DNA of 64,000 bases from SIG603 sp963621245 (GCA_963621245.1 CAVFCW010000001.1:372001-436000), one strand, 5' to 3'; shown: positions 31,087 through 40,049, counted from the stretch's first letter. Notes: generated by a model from the sequence alone, not told the origin. Numbers and translations: made by a program.

Positions 31087-32157
31087 ATGCAAGAATTAAA
31101 TGCACTTAACGAACGTCTTGCCGAGATCAGGCAAGAAATCGAAGAGGGCGCCAAGGAGCTTCACTCCTCAAAGGCTGCCTACGAATTCAAAAAACGCTTC
31201 ATGGACGGTAAAACGGGCGCAATCGGCTCTCTCTCAAAGGGCATGCGCGATATTCCCAAGGAAAACCGTGCAGAGTACGGCAAGCTTATAGGCGAGATCC
31301 GCTCATGGGCAGAGAATAAATTCTCCGAAATCGACACCACACTCAAAGCTCGTGAGCTTGAACTCCGCTACGAGTCCGAGAAAATCGACGTCACTCTCCC
31401 CGGCGAGGAGAACAAAACGGGAAATCTTCATCCGGTAACCCAGATGAAAAATCAACTCATCGATATTTTTGCCGGCATGGGATTCGATGTATTCGAGGGC
31501 GCAGAAATCGAGAACGATTACTACAACTTCACCGCACTCAACACTCCTCAGGATCACCCCGCAAGAGATATGCAGGATACTTTCTATCTCTCCCCCGAAT
31601 TTCTTCTGAGAACTCAGACTTCCGCCGGTCAGATTCACGTCATGGAGGCACAGAAGCCGCCGATTAAGATAATTTCCCCCGGTAAAGTTTTCCGTTCCGA
31701 CGACGACGCAACCCATTCGCCGATGTTCCACCAGATGGAAGGTCTTGTTGTCGATAAGGGAATAACTCTCTGCGACTTAAAAGGTATGCTCGATTTGTTT
31801 GTTCAGAGAATTTACGGCGAGGACGTCAAGACAAGACTTCGCCCCTCCTACTTCCCGTTCACCGAGCCAAGCGTTGAGGTTGACTGCTCTTGCTTCTCTT
31901 GCGGCGGCACGGGCACAAAGGAAGACGGCTGCTCATGCAAGCTTTGCAAGGGCACAGGCTGGATTGAGGTTCTCGGTGCGGGCGTTGTAAACAAGAAGGT
32001 TCTCGAGAACTGCGGAATCGACAGCGACGAGTACTCCGGCTTCGCATTCGGTATCGGCATTGAGAGAGCCGCCATGCTCAAGTACGGCATCAACAACATC
32101 AAGCATCTTTACGAGAGCGATTTGAGAGTTTTGTCTCAGCTCAACGATAACGACTAA
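31087..32157 (+). CDS. pheS: phenylalanine-tRNA ligase alpha subunit
   Basis: A 356-residue class II synthetase catalytic subunit. An N-terminal coiled coil is followed by motif 2 (GKVFRSDDDATHSPMFHQME) and motif 3 (FGIGIERAAMLKYGI). The insert CSCFSCGGTGTKEDGCSCKL is a Cys-rich loop common in bacterial PheS, longer here than usual. It forms an alpha2-beta2 enzyme with PheT, encoded 15 bases downstream. RBS AAAGGAT is close to copy 3 of the AT repeat. Expression is expected to be controlled by the T-box at 30280-30560. Confidence 0.98.
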   Translation: MQELNALNERLAEIRQEIEEGAKELHSSKAAYEFKKRFMDGKTGAIGSLSKGMRDIPKENRAEYGKLIGEIRSWAENKFSEIDTTLKARELELRYESEKIDVTLPGEENKTGNLHPVTQMKNQLIDIFAGMGFDVFEGAEIENDYYNFTALNTPQDHPARDMQDTFYLSPEFLLRTQTSAGQIHVMEAQKPPIKIISPGKVFRSDDDATHSPMFHQMEGLVVDKGITLCDLKGMLDLFVQRIYGEDVKTRLRPSYFPFTEPSVEVDCSCFSCGGTGTKEDGCSCKLCKGTGWIEVLGAGVVNKKVLENCGIDSDEYSGFAFGIGIERAAMLKYGINNIKHLYESDLRVLSQLNDND

Positions 32158-32172
32158 TTCCGGAGGTTTTTT

Positions 32173-34593
32173 ATGTTAGTACCATTAAGTTGGCTTAAAG
32201 AATATGTAGATATAAATGTCTCGGCTGAAGAGCTCGAGAAAAAGCTTTTCGACTCGGGATTCGAGGTTGAGGAGCTTATAAAGGTCGGCAAAGATGTTTC
32301 AAATGTTGTTGTCGGCTATGTTGAAACTTGCGAGGCTATTCCCGACACGCATCTTCACGTTTGCACGGTCGATACAGGCGTTCACGGAAAGTGGCAGATT
32401 TGCTGCGGTGCGGATAACGTCGTAGCGGGAAAGAAATTCCCCGTCGCACTCATCGGCGCAAGCGTTTACGCAACCGCTAAGGACCACAAGACGATTGAGG
32501 GCGTTATGACCATCAAAAAGGGCAAGCTCCGCGGATACGAATCTCAGGGCATGCTCTGCTCGGGCACTGAACTCGGACTTAATGAGGATCTTTATCCCGG
32601 TGCGGGCTACAACGGACTTCTTGTTCTCCCCGAGGAAGCACCCATCGGCGCAGACGTAAAGCCGATTCTCGGCATGGACGATTATATTTTCGATATCTCC
32701 ATCACGGCAAACCGTCCCGACTGCCAGTCGATTTACGGCATTGCGCGTGAGGTTGCCGCAATTCTCGGCGAGAGAGTTAAAACACCCGCACTCGACTACA
32801 CCGAAACGCCCGTAACAAAAGAAGGATTCAACGTAACGGTTGACGCTCCCGACCTCTGCCCCCGTTACAGCGCACACTATATTTACGATGTTAAAATTGG
32901 CGAGTCCCCCGCTTGGATGAAGAGAAGACTTGCGCTTGTCGGCATCGGTTCAATCTCGAACATCGTTGACATCACAAACTACATTCTCATGGAGCTCGGT
33001 CAGCCGATGCACGCATTCGACTGCGACTACCTCGAGGGCAACGCAATCAACGTAAGACGTGCCGAAAACGGCGAGAAAATCACAACTCTAGATGAAAAAA
33101 CATTCACTTTAAACGACAAGAACCTCGTCATCTGCGACGGCGTGAAGCCTGTTGCACTTGCGGGAATTATGGGCGGTCTCAACTCCGAGATTCGTGACAC
33201 CACAAGCGAAGTTATGTTTGAGTCCGCTAAGTTTGCAAGAGACAACATCAGAAAGTCGTCCCGTGCGCTCGGTCAGTCTTCCGATTCCTCCGCACGTTAC
33301 TCAAAGGGCGTTGACGAGTACGCAACAAATATGGCGCTCAAGCGTGCATGCCACCTCGTTGAAGAGCTTGGCTGCGGCAAGGTTTCTTCCACAAAGGTTG
33401 ACGTCAACACGGGCAACAGCTTAGAGCCGACTCCGATGAAGGTTTCGATTAACAAAATAAACTCTGTTCTCGGAATTAAAGTTCCCGATGAGGATATAGT
33501 CAGAATTCTTGACAACCTCTGCTTTGCTCCCGAGGTAAACGGCGACGAACTCACAATTCACGTTCCGGCTTACCGTGAGGACATGGAAGATTATCCCGAT
33601 GTAGCCGAAGAAGTCATCCGTATGTACGGCTACGATCATATCGTTTCAACCTTTATGCCGACAGCAAAGGTCACAGCGGGCGGATTGAACGCAAACCAGA
33701 AGACAGAGCTTAAGATTAAGAAGGGTCTTCTCGAAACAGGCGCATACGAGTGCATTCACTACTCGTTCTTCTCCCCAAGCGACTTAGACCTCATCAAGCT
33801 CCCCGAGGACGCACCCGAGAGACACGCAATCAGACTTTTAAATCCGATTAACGAAGATCTCTCACTTATGAGAACAACTCTTGTTCCGTCCATGATAAAC
33901 GCAGTTGCAAGAAACCAGAAGCGTGGCAACTACGAGGGCCGTCTCTTTGAGATTGCAAACAAGTTCATCGCTAAAGATTTACCGCTCACGGAGTATCCCG
34001 AGGAGAGAGAAACCCTCTGCGGCGCAGTGTTCGGCGAGAAAGAGGACTTCTTCACGATGAAAGGCATGGCAGAAAAGCTTGCCGAGGTTCTCAACATAAA
34101 GTTCACATATTCACCGACAGAAAAGCCGTTCCTTCACCCGTATCAGTCGGCTGAGATTAAGTGCGACGGCGAGAGCGTCGGTTATCTCGGAAAGCTCCGC
34201 TATGAGATTCAGGACGAGCTTGATATGAAAAATCCGTGCTATGTCATGGAAATCGACCTCAAGGCACTCTCCAAGTGGTACGGCACTGTTCCGACTTACG
34301 AGCCGCTTTCCGCTTTCCCGAACGAGAAGCGTGACCTCGCTCTTCTTTGCGACAAGGACATCACTTGCGGACAGATTGAAGAGGTAATCGAGAGCTCATG
34401 CAAGTACATCAAGAGCATTAAGCTTTTTGATGTTTACGAGGGCGTTCAGGTAGGTCTCGGCAAAAAGAGCATGGCGTTCACCGTCACATTTGCTCCAAAG
34501 GACGAGGCGCTCACAAACGATCAGGTGGATTCTTTCGTAAAGAAGATTCTCAAGAACCTCAAGAAGACTCTCGAAGTCGAGATAAGAAGCTGA
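32173..34593 (+). CDS. pheT: phenylalanine-tRNA ligase beta subunit
   Basis: An 806-residue PheT with the N-terminal EMAP-type tRNA-binding domain (residues about 40-150, HLHVCTVDTG), B3/B4 editing domain, B5 domain and C-terminal ferredoxin-fold anticodon-binding domain (YEPLSAFPNEKRDLALLCDK). The length is standard. GGAGG lies 7 bases before the ATG. It is cotranscribed with pheS and closed by a strong terminator at 34605-34638. Confidence 0.98.
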   Translation: MLVPLSWLKEYVDINVSAEELEKKLFDSGFEVEELIKVGKDVSNVVVGYVETCEAIPDTHLHVCTVDTGVHGKWQICCGADNVVAGKKFPVALIGASVYATAKDHKTIEGVMTIKKGKLRGYESQGMLCSGTELGLNEDLYPGAGYNGLLVLPEEAPIGADVKPILGMDDYIFDISITANRPDCQSIYGIAREVAAILGERVKTPALDYTETPVTKEGFNVTVDAPDLCPRYSAHYIYDVKIGESPAWMKRRLALVGIGSISNIVDITNYILMELGQPMHAFDCDYLEGNAINVRRAENGEKITTLDEKTFTLNDKNLVICDGVKPVALAGIMGGLNSEIRDTTSEVMFESAKFARDNIRKSSRALGQSSDSSARYSKGVDEYATNMALKRACHLVEELGCGKVSSTKVDVNTGNSLEPTPMKVSINKINSVLGIKVPDEDIVRILDNLCFAPEVNGDELTIHVPAYREDMEDYPDVAEEVIRMYGYDHIVSTFMPTAKVTAGGLNANQKTELKIKKGLLETGAYECIHYSFFSPSDLDLIKLPEDAPERHAIRLLNPINEDLSLMRTTLVPSMINAVARNQKRGNYEGRLFEIANKFIAKDLPLTEYPEERETLCGAVFGEKEDFFTMKGMAEKLAEVLNIKFTYSPTEKPFLHPYQSAEIKCDGESVGYLGKLRYEIQDELDMKNPCYVMEIDLKALSKWYGTVPTYEPLSAFPNEKRDLALLCDKDITCGQIEEVIESSCKYIKSIKLFDVYEGVQVGLGKKSMAFTVTFAPKDEALTNDQVDSFVKKILKNLKKTLEVEIRS

Positions 34594-34604
34594 TTATAAA
34601 AAGC

Positions 34605-34638
34605 AAATCGGTACAGCCGCCGCTGTACCGATTTTTTT
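34605..34638 (+). terminator. Terminator of pheST
   Basis: AAATCGGTACAGC / GCTGTACCGATTT (13 bp, 4-base loop) then seven T residues. Confidence 0.88.
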
Positions 34639-34650
34639 CTTACACAAAGA

Positions 34651-34684
34651 AAAGAGAGAACTTCGAAACCGAAATTCTCTCTTG
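34651..34684 (-). terminator. Terminator of the binding-protein gene at 34697
   Basis: AAGAGAGAA / TTCTCTCTT with inner TTCG/CGAA. The minus-strand side continues into TTTCTTTGTG. Confidence 0.65.
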
Positions 34685-34696
34685 ATTTATTTAGGG

Positions 34697-36031
34697 TTAA
34701 TTTGCTTTTACCGCATCGTCGGAGTTAAGCGCATTGAGCGTGTTCTCACCAACAACGCCGTTATCTTTGATGCCGTTGGCTTTCTGGAAATTCTTCACGG
34801 CTGTCTCAGTTGCGTCGCCGAAATATCCGTCATAGCTGTTGTCAAGATAGCCGAGCTCTGCGAGTCTCTCCTGAACCTCAATTACCTTTGAGTAGTCGTT
34901 GTCAAGTCCCGCCTGAAGTCCCTCGTTATCCTCAAGTAAAGCTTCGCTTGATTCCGCCTTGGAGCTCTCCTCTTTTGAGGATTCCTCCTTGCTTGATTCT
35001 TCCTTGGAGCTTTCCTCCTTTGAGGACTCCTCTTTGCTTGATTCTTCCTTAGAGCTTTCTTCCTTAGAGCTTTCTTCCTTTGAAGATTCCTCTTTTGAAG
35101 ATGCGCTGTACTCGACGGATGAGCTTGTCTCCTTTGTGAGGCTCGGATATGCAACTGCCGCAATGTTTGTTGCCGTTGTGATTACGGTTCTTCCTTGCCA
35201 CTCGATTTCACTTGACGGAATCTCGTAGACATTTCCGTTAGTTACGGCCTTGAGAGAAGCGAAATTCTCGTTTTTGAGAATCTTATCTTTAACTCCCGTA
35301 TCACAGAAGATGTAGTCGGGGTTGCCGATTTTAAGATTTTCAAACTCAAACTTTTTGCCCTCAGAACCCTTGAATATGTTGGTAAGTCCCGCATACTCAA
35401 AAACGGTGCTGATTAAGGTGTCTCCCGTTGCCGCCTTGGACTCATCGTCGTAGAGGTAGCAAGCGGTTACAACGGTCTTTGACTCGGGAATGATTCTCGA
35501 CAAATCGTCAAGAGATGTGAAAATGCTCTCCGCTGTTTCCTGACCCTTTTTGTAGCCGGTGTTTGCGCCGTCCAAAACGGAGCCGAGCTGAGTATAAAGT
35601 CTCTCAAAATCCGAGCGTGAGCTTGAATCGGAAATTGTGACATACTTAATTCCCGCATCGCTAAGCTTGGAAGTCATATCATCGGAAAAACTGTCGCTTA
35701 TAACAAGGTCGGGCGAAAGTGCGATAACAGCGTCCGCATCGCTTGCGTCCACCTTGGTGAGCGTTGAAAAATCACTCTGCGTAGCATCGTCCGAAACCGC
35801 TTTTAAACTTGTCTCGTAGCCCATGGCAAGAACGGCGTCGGCAAGCGAAGCACTCAGACAAACAACGGAGCCGGGTTTTGACTCAATCGTTACATCGTTA
35901 ACGGTAACGGGGAAATTCTGCAAATCGGCTGTTCCGTCTTTATCGACGTTGACGCTTGATTTACAGCCTGTAAAGCCCGACAAAACAATGATAAGCACCA
36001 AAAGAAGTGCCGAAAGCTTTTTTATAGACAT
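34697..36031 (-). CDS. Lipoprotein: BtuF-like ABC substrate-binding domain fused to a peptidoglycan-binding domain
   Basis: A 444-residue protein from the ATG at 36031 (AAGGAG 7 bases upstream). The lipoprotein signal ends SGFTGC (Cys23). A periplasmic-binding-protein-like domain of the metal/cobalamin type spans about 45-300 (VVCLSASLADAVLAMGYE, ADAVIALSPDLVISD, GNVYEIPSSEIEWQGR). Then come about nine KEESS repeats plus KAESS, and a C-terminal PG_binding_1 domain (VQERLAELGYLDNSYDGYFG...TETAVKNFQKANGI). The protein is thus held at both the membrane and the wall. No permease or ATPase gene is nearby, so the ligand is unknown; corrinoid or siderophore are family possibilities. Confidence 0.85.
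   Translation of the reverse strand: MSIKKLSALLLVLIIVLSGFTGCKSSVNVDKDGTADLQNFPVTVNDVTIESKPGSVVCLSASLADAVLAMGYETSLKAVSDDATQSDFSTLTKVDASDADAVIALSPDLVISDSFSDDMTSKLSDAGIKYVTISDSSSRSDFERLYTQLGSVLDGANTGYKKGQETAESIFTSLDDLSRIIPESKTVVTACYLYDDESKAATGDTLISTVFEYAGLTNIFKGSEGKKFEFENLKIGNPDYIFCDTGVKDKILKNENFASLKAVTNGNVYEIPSSEIEWQGRTVITTATNIAAVAYPSLTKETSSSVEYSASSKEESSKEESSKEESSKEESSKEESSKEESSKEESSKEESSKEESSKAESSEALLEDNEGLQAGLDNDYSKVIEVQERLAELGYLDNSYDGYFGDATETAVKNFQKANGIKDNGVVGENTLNALNSDDAVKAN
34962..35105 (-). repeat. Tandem 15-base repeat coding KEESS
   Basis: About nine 15-base units (GA(A/G)GAATCAAGCAA(A/G)-like on the minus strand) coding a charged Ser/Glu linker between the binding and wall-binding domains. 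Copy number is expected to vary by slippage; near-identical 30-base higher-order units are visible. Confidence 0.8.
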
Positions 36032-36069
36032 ATCAATTCTCCTTAAAAATACATAGTTCTGCATTTACT

Positions 36070-36098
36070 ATTTTACTATTTCTTATAAAATCAGTCAA
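36070..36098 (-). promoter_or_regulatory. Promoter of the binding-protein/PG-binding lipoprotein gene
   Basis: Minus-strand -35 TTGACT (36098-36093), 17-base spacer, -10 TAAAAT (36075-36070). Confidence 0.7.
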
Positions 36099-36114
36099 GC
36101 AAAAGGAATTTTCC

Positions 36115-36143
36115 TTGACAAACGGATAATAAAATATTAAAAT
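36115..36143 (+). promoter_or_regulatory. Promoter of tRNA-Ser
   Basis: Consensus -35 TTGACA (36115-36120), 17-base spacer, -10 TAAAAT (36138-36143), about 55 bases before the tRNA. Confidence 0.75.
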
Positions 36144-36201
36144 TATACAGTCGGTTGAACGATACTATGTTTTCGTCCCAGACGCAAACTTAACTTAATA
36201 T

Positions 36202-36290
36202 GGAGAGTTGTCCGAGAGGTCGAAGGTGCAGCACTCGAAATGCTGTGTTCCCACAAGGAACCTAGGGTTCGAATCCCTAACTCTCCGCCA
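36202..36290 (+). tRNA. tRNA-Ser (anticodon CGA)
   Basis: The acceptor stem GGAGAGTT pairs with AACTCTCC, discriminator G, and CCA is encoded (36288-36290). The anticodon stem-loop GCAGCA-CTCGAAA-TGCTGT gives anticodon CGA. A long variable arm (GTTCCCACAAGGAAC) marks a class II tRNA, and GGTTCGAATCC is the T arm. The gene stands alone with its own promoter and terminator. Confidence 0.96.
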
Positions 36291-36292
36291 AG

Positions 36293-36322
36293 GTCTGCAA
36301 TCGTTTGATTGCAGGCTTTTTT
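36293..36322 (+). terminator. Terminator of tRNA-Ser
   Basis: GTCTGCAATC / GATTGCAGGC (one G-U, 4-base loop) followed by TTTTTT. Confidence 0.85.
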
Positions 36323-36333
36323 CTTTTTCCGAA

Positions 36334-36370
36334 CAAAAGGCTGTCCCTTAAGCAAAAGGACAGCCTTTTG
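36334..36370. terminator. Terminator facing the gene at 36373
   Basis: CAAAAGGCTGTCC / GGACAGCCTTTTG, 13 bp with an 11-base loop, ending the minus-strand unit 37958-36373. Confidence 0.75.
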
Positions 36371-36372
36371 TT

Positions 36373-36813
36373 TCAGCTTTTTATATCTTCGGCGTAGCTT
36401 TCGTAAAGCTCCCTCAAAAAGCTCTCCATGTAAGCGTCGGAATCGGGCGAATACGTGCTTATGACGATTTGACTTTCGGGTGAAAGATTTATATCGTAAG
36501 TCTCCGGCATAAGCGTAATTCCCACGCGCGCTTTGTTCTCATCGTCAAACGAAGCGGAACAAGTGATTCCCACACGGTTCTTGCGGTAGATATTCCAAAA
36601 TTCTTCAAAGCTCGGAATGTTGTCGGCGGTGAACTCTGCGGCATACATTTTGTCGGACTCTATTCTGCCCGGTTTTATCGTGGCTTCAGCCTTTTTGTTG
36701 ATTATTGAAACGCAAGTGTTTTTAATCGTCGGCAATTTCAAAAATGTATAACACAAGCGTGCTTTGTTCTTTGCAATATGCATATCGGGCAAAGTTACCC
36801 TGTACATCGGCAT
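36373..36813 (-). CDS. Unknown protein, 146 residues
   Basis: No family is recognised. It is soluble, with no signal peptide or membrane segment. It starts MPMYRVTLPDMHIAKNKARL and has the segments FEEFWNIYRKNRVGITCSAS and ARVGITLMPETYDINL, mixed alpha/beta in character. It is the last gene of a minus-strand run GNAT-queH-this, 16 bases after queH, with an AGAGAGGA site before the ATG. Shared transcription does not by itself link it to queuosine synthesis. Confidence 0.7.
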   Translation of the reverse strand: MPMYRVTLPDMHIAKNKARLCYTFLKLPTIKNTCVSIINKKAEATIKPGRIESDKMYAAEFTADNIPSFEEFWNIYRKNRVGITCSASFDDENKARVGITLMPETYDINLSPESQIVISTYSPDSDAYMESFLRELYESYAEDIKS

Positions 36814-36829
36814 AAAAATTATCCTCTCT

Positions 36830-37474
36830 TTATGTGTCTCTTACGGAAAAACGGCATCCGCAGTAATTCTGACGGTACAAGCCGTACATGGCGGAAAGCT
36901 CAATACTTCTCTTGTAGCCCTCTTTTTTCTTGAAGTCTGACGGCAGATGCTTAACTCCGATTTCTTTTTCGAGTTTCTCGCCTATCTCGTTTATTTTTTG
37001 CGAGCTTTTAAGCGGACTTATCGAAAGTGTTGTCGTGAAATAGTCAAAGCCGTATTCCTTGGCAAGCTCAGCGGCTTTTCTCATTCGCATTTCATAGCAC
37101 TTAAAACAGCGTGCGCCGCCCTCGGGCACATTTTCAAGGCCTTTAGCCATCTCCTCAAATTCGGCGCTGTCATATCCCACAGACAAGAACTTAACGGGAT
37201 GAACCTGCGGCAAAAGAGAAATGAGCCTTTTAACCTCGTTTTCACGCTTTAGATATTCCTCAAACGAAGAAATATTCGGATTGTAAAAAAGCAGAGTTAT
37301 ATCAAAATACTTTGAGAGATACTCAAGGCAATAGGAACTGCACGGAGCGCAGCACCCGTGAAGCATAAGCTTGGGCACGTTGCCGTCAAGCGACTCTATA
37401 AGAGAATCGAGCAGTTTTTGATAGTTTACCTTAGGTTTGTTCGGCGTGCTTTTTTTGTTAGTGTTCTCTGCCAT
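36830..37474 (-). CDS. queH: epoxyqueuosine reductase QueH
   Basis: A 214-residue protein of the former DUF208 family that reduces epoxyqueuosine to queuosine in tRNA without cobalamin. The N-terminal metal/cluster motif LHGCCAPCSSYCLEYL, the central CFKCYEMRM, and the C-terminal QNYCGCRFS supply the conserved cysteines for an Fe-S cluster and adjacent metal. A short basic/Asn-rich N-terminus (MAENTNKKSTPNKPK) precedes the domain. It is one base apart from the upstream GNAT gene, so the two are coupled. Confidence 0.93.
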   Translation of the reverse strand: MAENTNKKSTPNKPKVNYQKLLDSLIESLDGNVPKLMLHGCCAPCSSYCLEYLSKYFDITLLFYNPNISSFEEYLKRENEVKRLISLLPQVHPVKFLSVGYDSAEFEEMAKGLENVPEGGARCFKCYEMRMRKAAELAKEYGFDYFTTTLSISPLKSSQKINEIGEKLEKEIGVKHLPSDFKKKEGYKRSIELSAMYGLYRQNYCGCRFSVRDT

Positions 37475-37475
37475 A

Positions 37476-37958
37476 TCAAAATTCCAATCTCATCTGGTAC
37501 CAAACGGCGCCGCCGTGTGTGGAATCGGAAATGCCTTCCTTTTTGAATCCGAACGATGCATAATAATCGACAAGCTTATCTTTGCACGTGAGGACAACGC
37601 CCTTTCTGCCGCTCATTTTTGCATTGTCGATTGCGGTTCTCAAAAGCTTTCCCGCAAAGCCTTTTTTTCTGGCGGAAGGAATGGTGTTCACGCCGAAAAT
37701 CATCTGCCAAGCGCCGTTTTCGTTATGCATGGAAGCGTCAGCGTACATCTCGTCCGTGAGATCTTTTTCGTCGGTGCAGAATCCGTCCACAAAAGAAACA
37801 AGCTTGTCGTCATCAAAAAGCAGCCAAAAATGGTTTGCATAAGCTTTCACTCTCTCCTCTATCTCCTTGGGAGAAGCCGCCTCGGCGGGAGGGAAACACT
37901 CGGCTTCAACTTCTGAGAGCGCATTAATATCCGTGAGTTCTGCTGTTCTTATCAACAT
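37476..37958 (-). CDS. GNAT family N-acetyltransferase
   Basis: A 160-residue acetyl-CoA-dependent acyltransferase. The acetyl-CoA loop region (IPSARKKGFAGKLLRTAIDNA, with the basic R/K-x-x-G-x-A pattern) and the terminal YYASFGFKKEGIS match the fold. N-terminal LTDINALSEVEAECFPPAEAA resembles arylalkylamine-type members. The acceptor is unknown. It is the first gene of the three-gene minus-strand run. Confidence 0.85.
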   Translation of the reverse strand: MLIRTAELTDINALSEVEAECFPPAEAASPKEIEERVKAYANHFWLLFDDDKLVSFVDGFCTDEKDLTDEMYADASMHNENGAWQMIFGVNTIPSARKKGFAGKLLRTAIDNAKMSGRKGVVLTCKDKLVDYYASFGFKKEGISDSTHGGAVWYQMRLEF

Positions 37959-38098
37959 ATTTCTACCTCGTATACTATCTTTTCGGATGCCACAAAAAGC
38001 GAGTGCGTCCGACTTATTTTTCTTTTACTTACTCTAAGTTATTAAGTATATACAAATAAGATTAAAATTTCAACTCAATGTTTGGAAACGGCTTTATC

Positions 38099-38127
38099 TT
38101 GCATAAAAATAACAATTATGATAAAAT
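38099..38127 (+). promoter_or_regulatory. Promoter of prfC
   Basis: -35 TTGCAT (38099-38104), 17-base spacer, -10 TAAAAT (38122-38127). It leaves a leader of about 190 bases. In 37959-38321 I see this promoter, the short frame at 38221, and nothing else certain. Confidence 0.65.
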
Positions 38128-38220
38128 TTTAATTTGTGCAGAGATTTGATTTAAGCCGTTTCGGCATTCACTATTAATTTTTCCTGCCGCAATTTAATTA
38201 TGTTTTATCAGAGGTAACAC

Positions 38221-38247
38221 ATGATAAAAACTTGTTTTGAACCTTAA
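38221..38247 (+). CDS. Possible 8-codon leader peptide upstream of prfC
   Basis: ATG ATA AAA ACT TGT TTT GAA CCT TAA (MIKTCFEP) with GAGG 6 bases upstream, 74 bases before prfC. It ends in Pro-stop, a context that terminates slowly. It may be chance; the correct RBS spacing is the only positive sign. Confidence 0.3.
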   Translation: MIKTCFEP

Positions 38248-38321
38248 TACCGTTCGGTTCGGATTTACTCAATTATTAATTTTCAGATTCAACTTCAAAC
38301 AAAGAGGATATAAGTATAAAT

Positions 38322-39902
38322 ATGGCTGATTTAAGAACAGAAATCGAAAAAAGAAGAACCTTTGCCATCATCTCCCACCCCGATGCAGGTAAAACCACCC
38401 TCACCGAGAAATTTCTCCTTTGGGGCGGCACAATCAATCAGGCCGGTATGGTCAAGGGCAAGAAAAACACAAAGCACGCCGTTTCCGACTGGATGGAAAT
38501 CGAAAAGCAGAGAGGTATTTCGGTCACTTCTTCCGTCATGCAGTTTAACTATGACGGATACTGCATAAACCTTCTCGATACCCCCGGACATCAGGACTTC
38601 TCCGAGGACACATACCGTACTCTTATGGCGGCAGACAGCGCCGTGATGGTAATCGACGCCGCAAAGGGCGTTGAGCCTCAGACGAGAAAGCTTTTCAAAG
38701 TCTGCGTTATGAGAAACATTCCGATATTCACTTTCATCAACAAGATGGACAGAGACGCACTCGATCCGTACGATCTTCTCGATGAAATCGAAAAAGAGCT
38801 CGGCATCGGCACTTATCCGATGAACTGGCCCATCGGTTCGGGAAAACGCTTCAAGGGCGTTTATGACAGAGCAAAATCTCACATTGTTGAGTTCACACCG
38901 AATTCCGGTCAAAAGGTCGAGGCACGAGAAATCAACATAAACGACGCATCTCTTGCAGAAGATCTCGGCGATGAGCTTTACGAGACATTAAAGAACGACG
39001 TTGAGCTTTTGGACGGCGTCGGCGATGAATTCGATATTGACAGAATCAGAGGCGGAAAACTTTCCCCCGTATTCTTCGGCTCGGCTCTTACGAACTTCGG
39101 CGTAGAGCTTTTCCTTGAGGACTTCTTAAAGCTCACGACAAGTCCGCTCCCGAGAACAGCAGTCGAGGGCGTTGTCGATCCGATGAGCGAGAATTTCTCC
39201 GCTTTCGTTTTCAAAATTCAGGCAAACATGAACAAGGCTCACCGTGACAGAATCGCATTCATGAGAATTTGCTCGGGCAAATTCGAAAAAGGAATGGAAG
39301 TCACTCACGTTCAGGGCGGCAAGAAGATAAAGCTCGCACAGCCTCAGCAGATGATGGCTCAGTCGCGTGAAATAATCGAGGAAGCATATGCTGGCGATAT
39401 AATCGGTATTTTCGACCCGGGCATTTTCTCAATCGGCGATACCGTCTGCACGGGCAAAAAAGTAACATTCGAGGGAATTCCTACCTTTGCTCCCGAATTC
39501 TTCTGCCGTGTTACTCAGAAAGACACCATGAAGAGAAAGCAGTTCGTCAAGGGAGTAACTCAGATTGCTCAGGAAGGTGCAATTCAGATTTTCCAGGAGG
39601 TTGCCTCAGGTATGGAGGAGGTAATCGTCGGCGTTGTCGGTACTCTTCAGTTCGATGTTTTCAAGTATCGCATGGAGAACGAATATAACGTTGAACTCAG
39701 AATGGAAAATCTCCCCTACTCGCTCATTCGCTGGATTGATACTCCCGATGTCGACCTCAAAAAACTCAATCTTACAACCGACACAAAAAAGGTTCAGGAT
39801 ATGAAGGGCAGATACCTTCTTCTCTTCTCAAACGAGTGGAGCATCGGCTGGGCTTACGACCACAACGAGGGCTTAGAGCTTTCAGACTTCTCGAGAAACT
39901 AA
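38322..39902 (+). CDS. prfC: peptide chain release factor 3
   Basis: A 526-residue translational GTPase that recycles RF1/RF2. G1 AIISHPDAGKTTLTE, G3 NLLDTPGHQDFSED and G4 FINKMDRD are in order, followed by beta domains and the RF3 C-terminal domain ending LEL-SDFSRN. The length is standard. AGAGGA precedes the ATG. It is monocistronic, with promoter 38099-38127 and terminator 39916-39943. Confidence 0.97.
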   Translation: MADLRTEIEKRRTFAIISHPDAGKTTLTEKFLLWGGTINQAGMVKGKKNTKHAVSDWMEIEKQRGISVTSSVMQFNYDGYCINLLDTPGHQDFSEDTYRTLMAADSAVMVIDAAKGVEPQTRKLFKVCVMRNIPIFTFINKMDRDALDPYDLLDEIEKELGIGTYPMNWPIGSGKRFKGVYDRAKSHIVEFTPNSGQKVEAREININDASLAEDLGDELYETLKNDVELLDGVGDEFDIDRIRGGKLSPVFFGSALTNFGVELFLEDFLKLTTSPLPRTAVEGVVDPMSENFSAFVFKIQANMNKAHRDRIAFMRICSGKFEKGMEVTHVQGGKKIKLAQPQQMMAQSREIIEEAYAGDIIGIFDPGIFSIGDTVCTGKKVTFEGIPTFAPEFFCRVTQKDTMKRKQFVKGVTQIAQEGAIQIFQEVASGMEEVIVGVVGTLQFDVFKYRMENEYNVELRMENLPYSLIRWIDTPDVDLKKLNLTTDTKKVQDMKGRYLLLFSNEWSIGWAYDHNEGLELSDFSRN

Positions 39903-39915
39903 ACTTGTTATTTCA

Positions 39916-39943
39916 AAGGACGCCGACAAAAGGCGTCCTTTTT
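39916..39943 (+). terminator. Terminator of prfC
   Basis: AAGGACGCC / GGCGTCCTT with a 7-base loop and a short T-run. Confidence 0.8.
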
Positions 39944-40020
39944 GTCGGTGTTAATTTGATTGTTGTCAGAAGTAAAAAGTACCAAAATATTAATTATCGG
40001 TTAATATTGTGCAAGAACAC

Positions 40021-40049
40021 TTGCTAAATTTGCGATTTTTTGTTATTAT
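40021..40049 (+). promoter_or_regulatory. Promoter of ireB
   Basis: -35 TTGCTA (40021-40026), 17-base spacer, -10 TATTAT (40044-40049). Confidence 0.65.

Noticed and set aside
34959..35228. Plus-strand frame rich in LSSFEDSS
   Set aside because: Antisense of the KEESS repeat of the lipoprotein gene; no RBS and no independent support.
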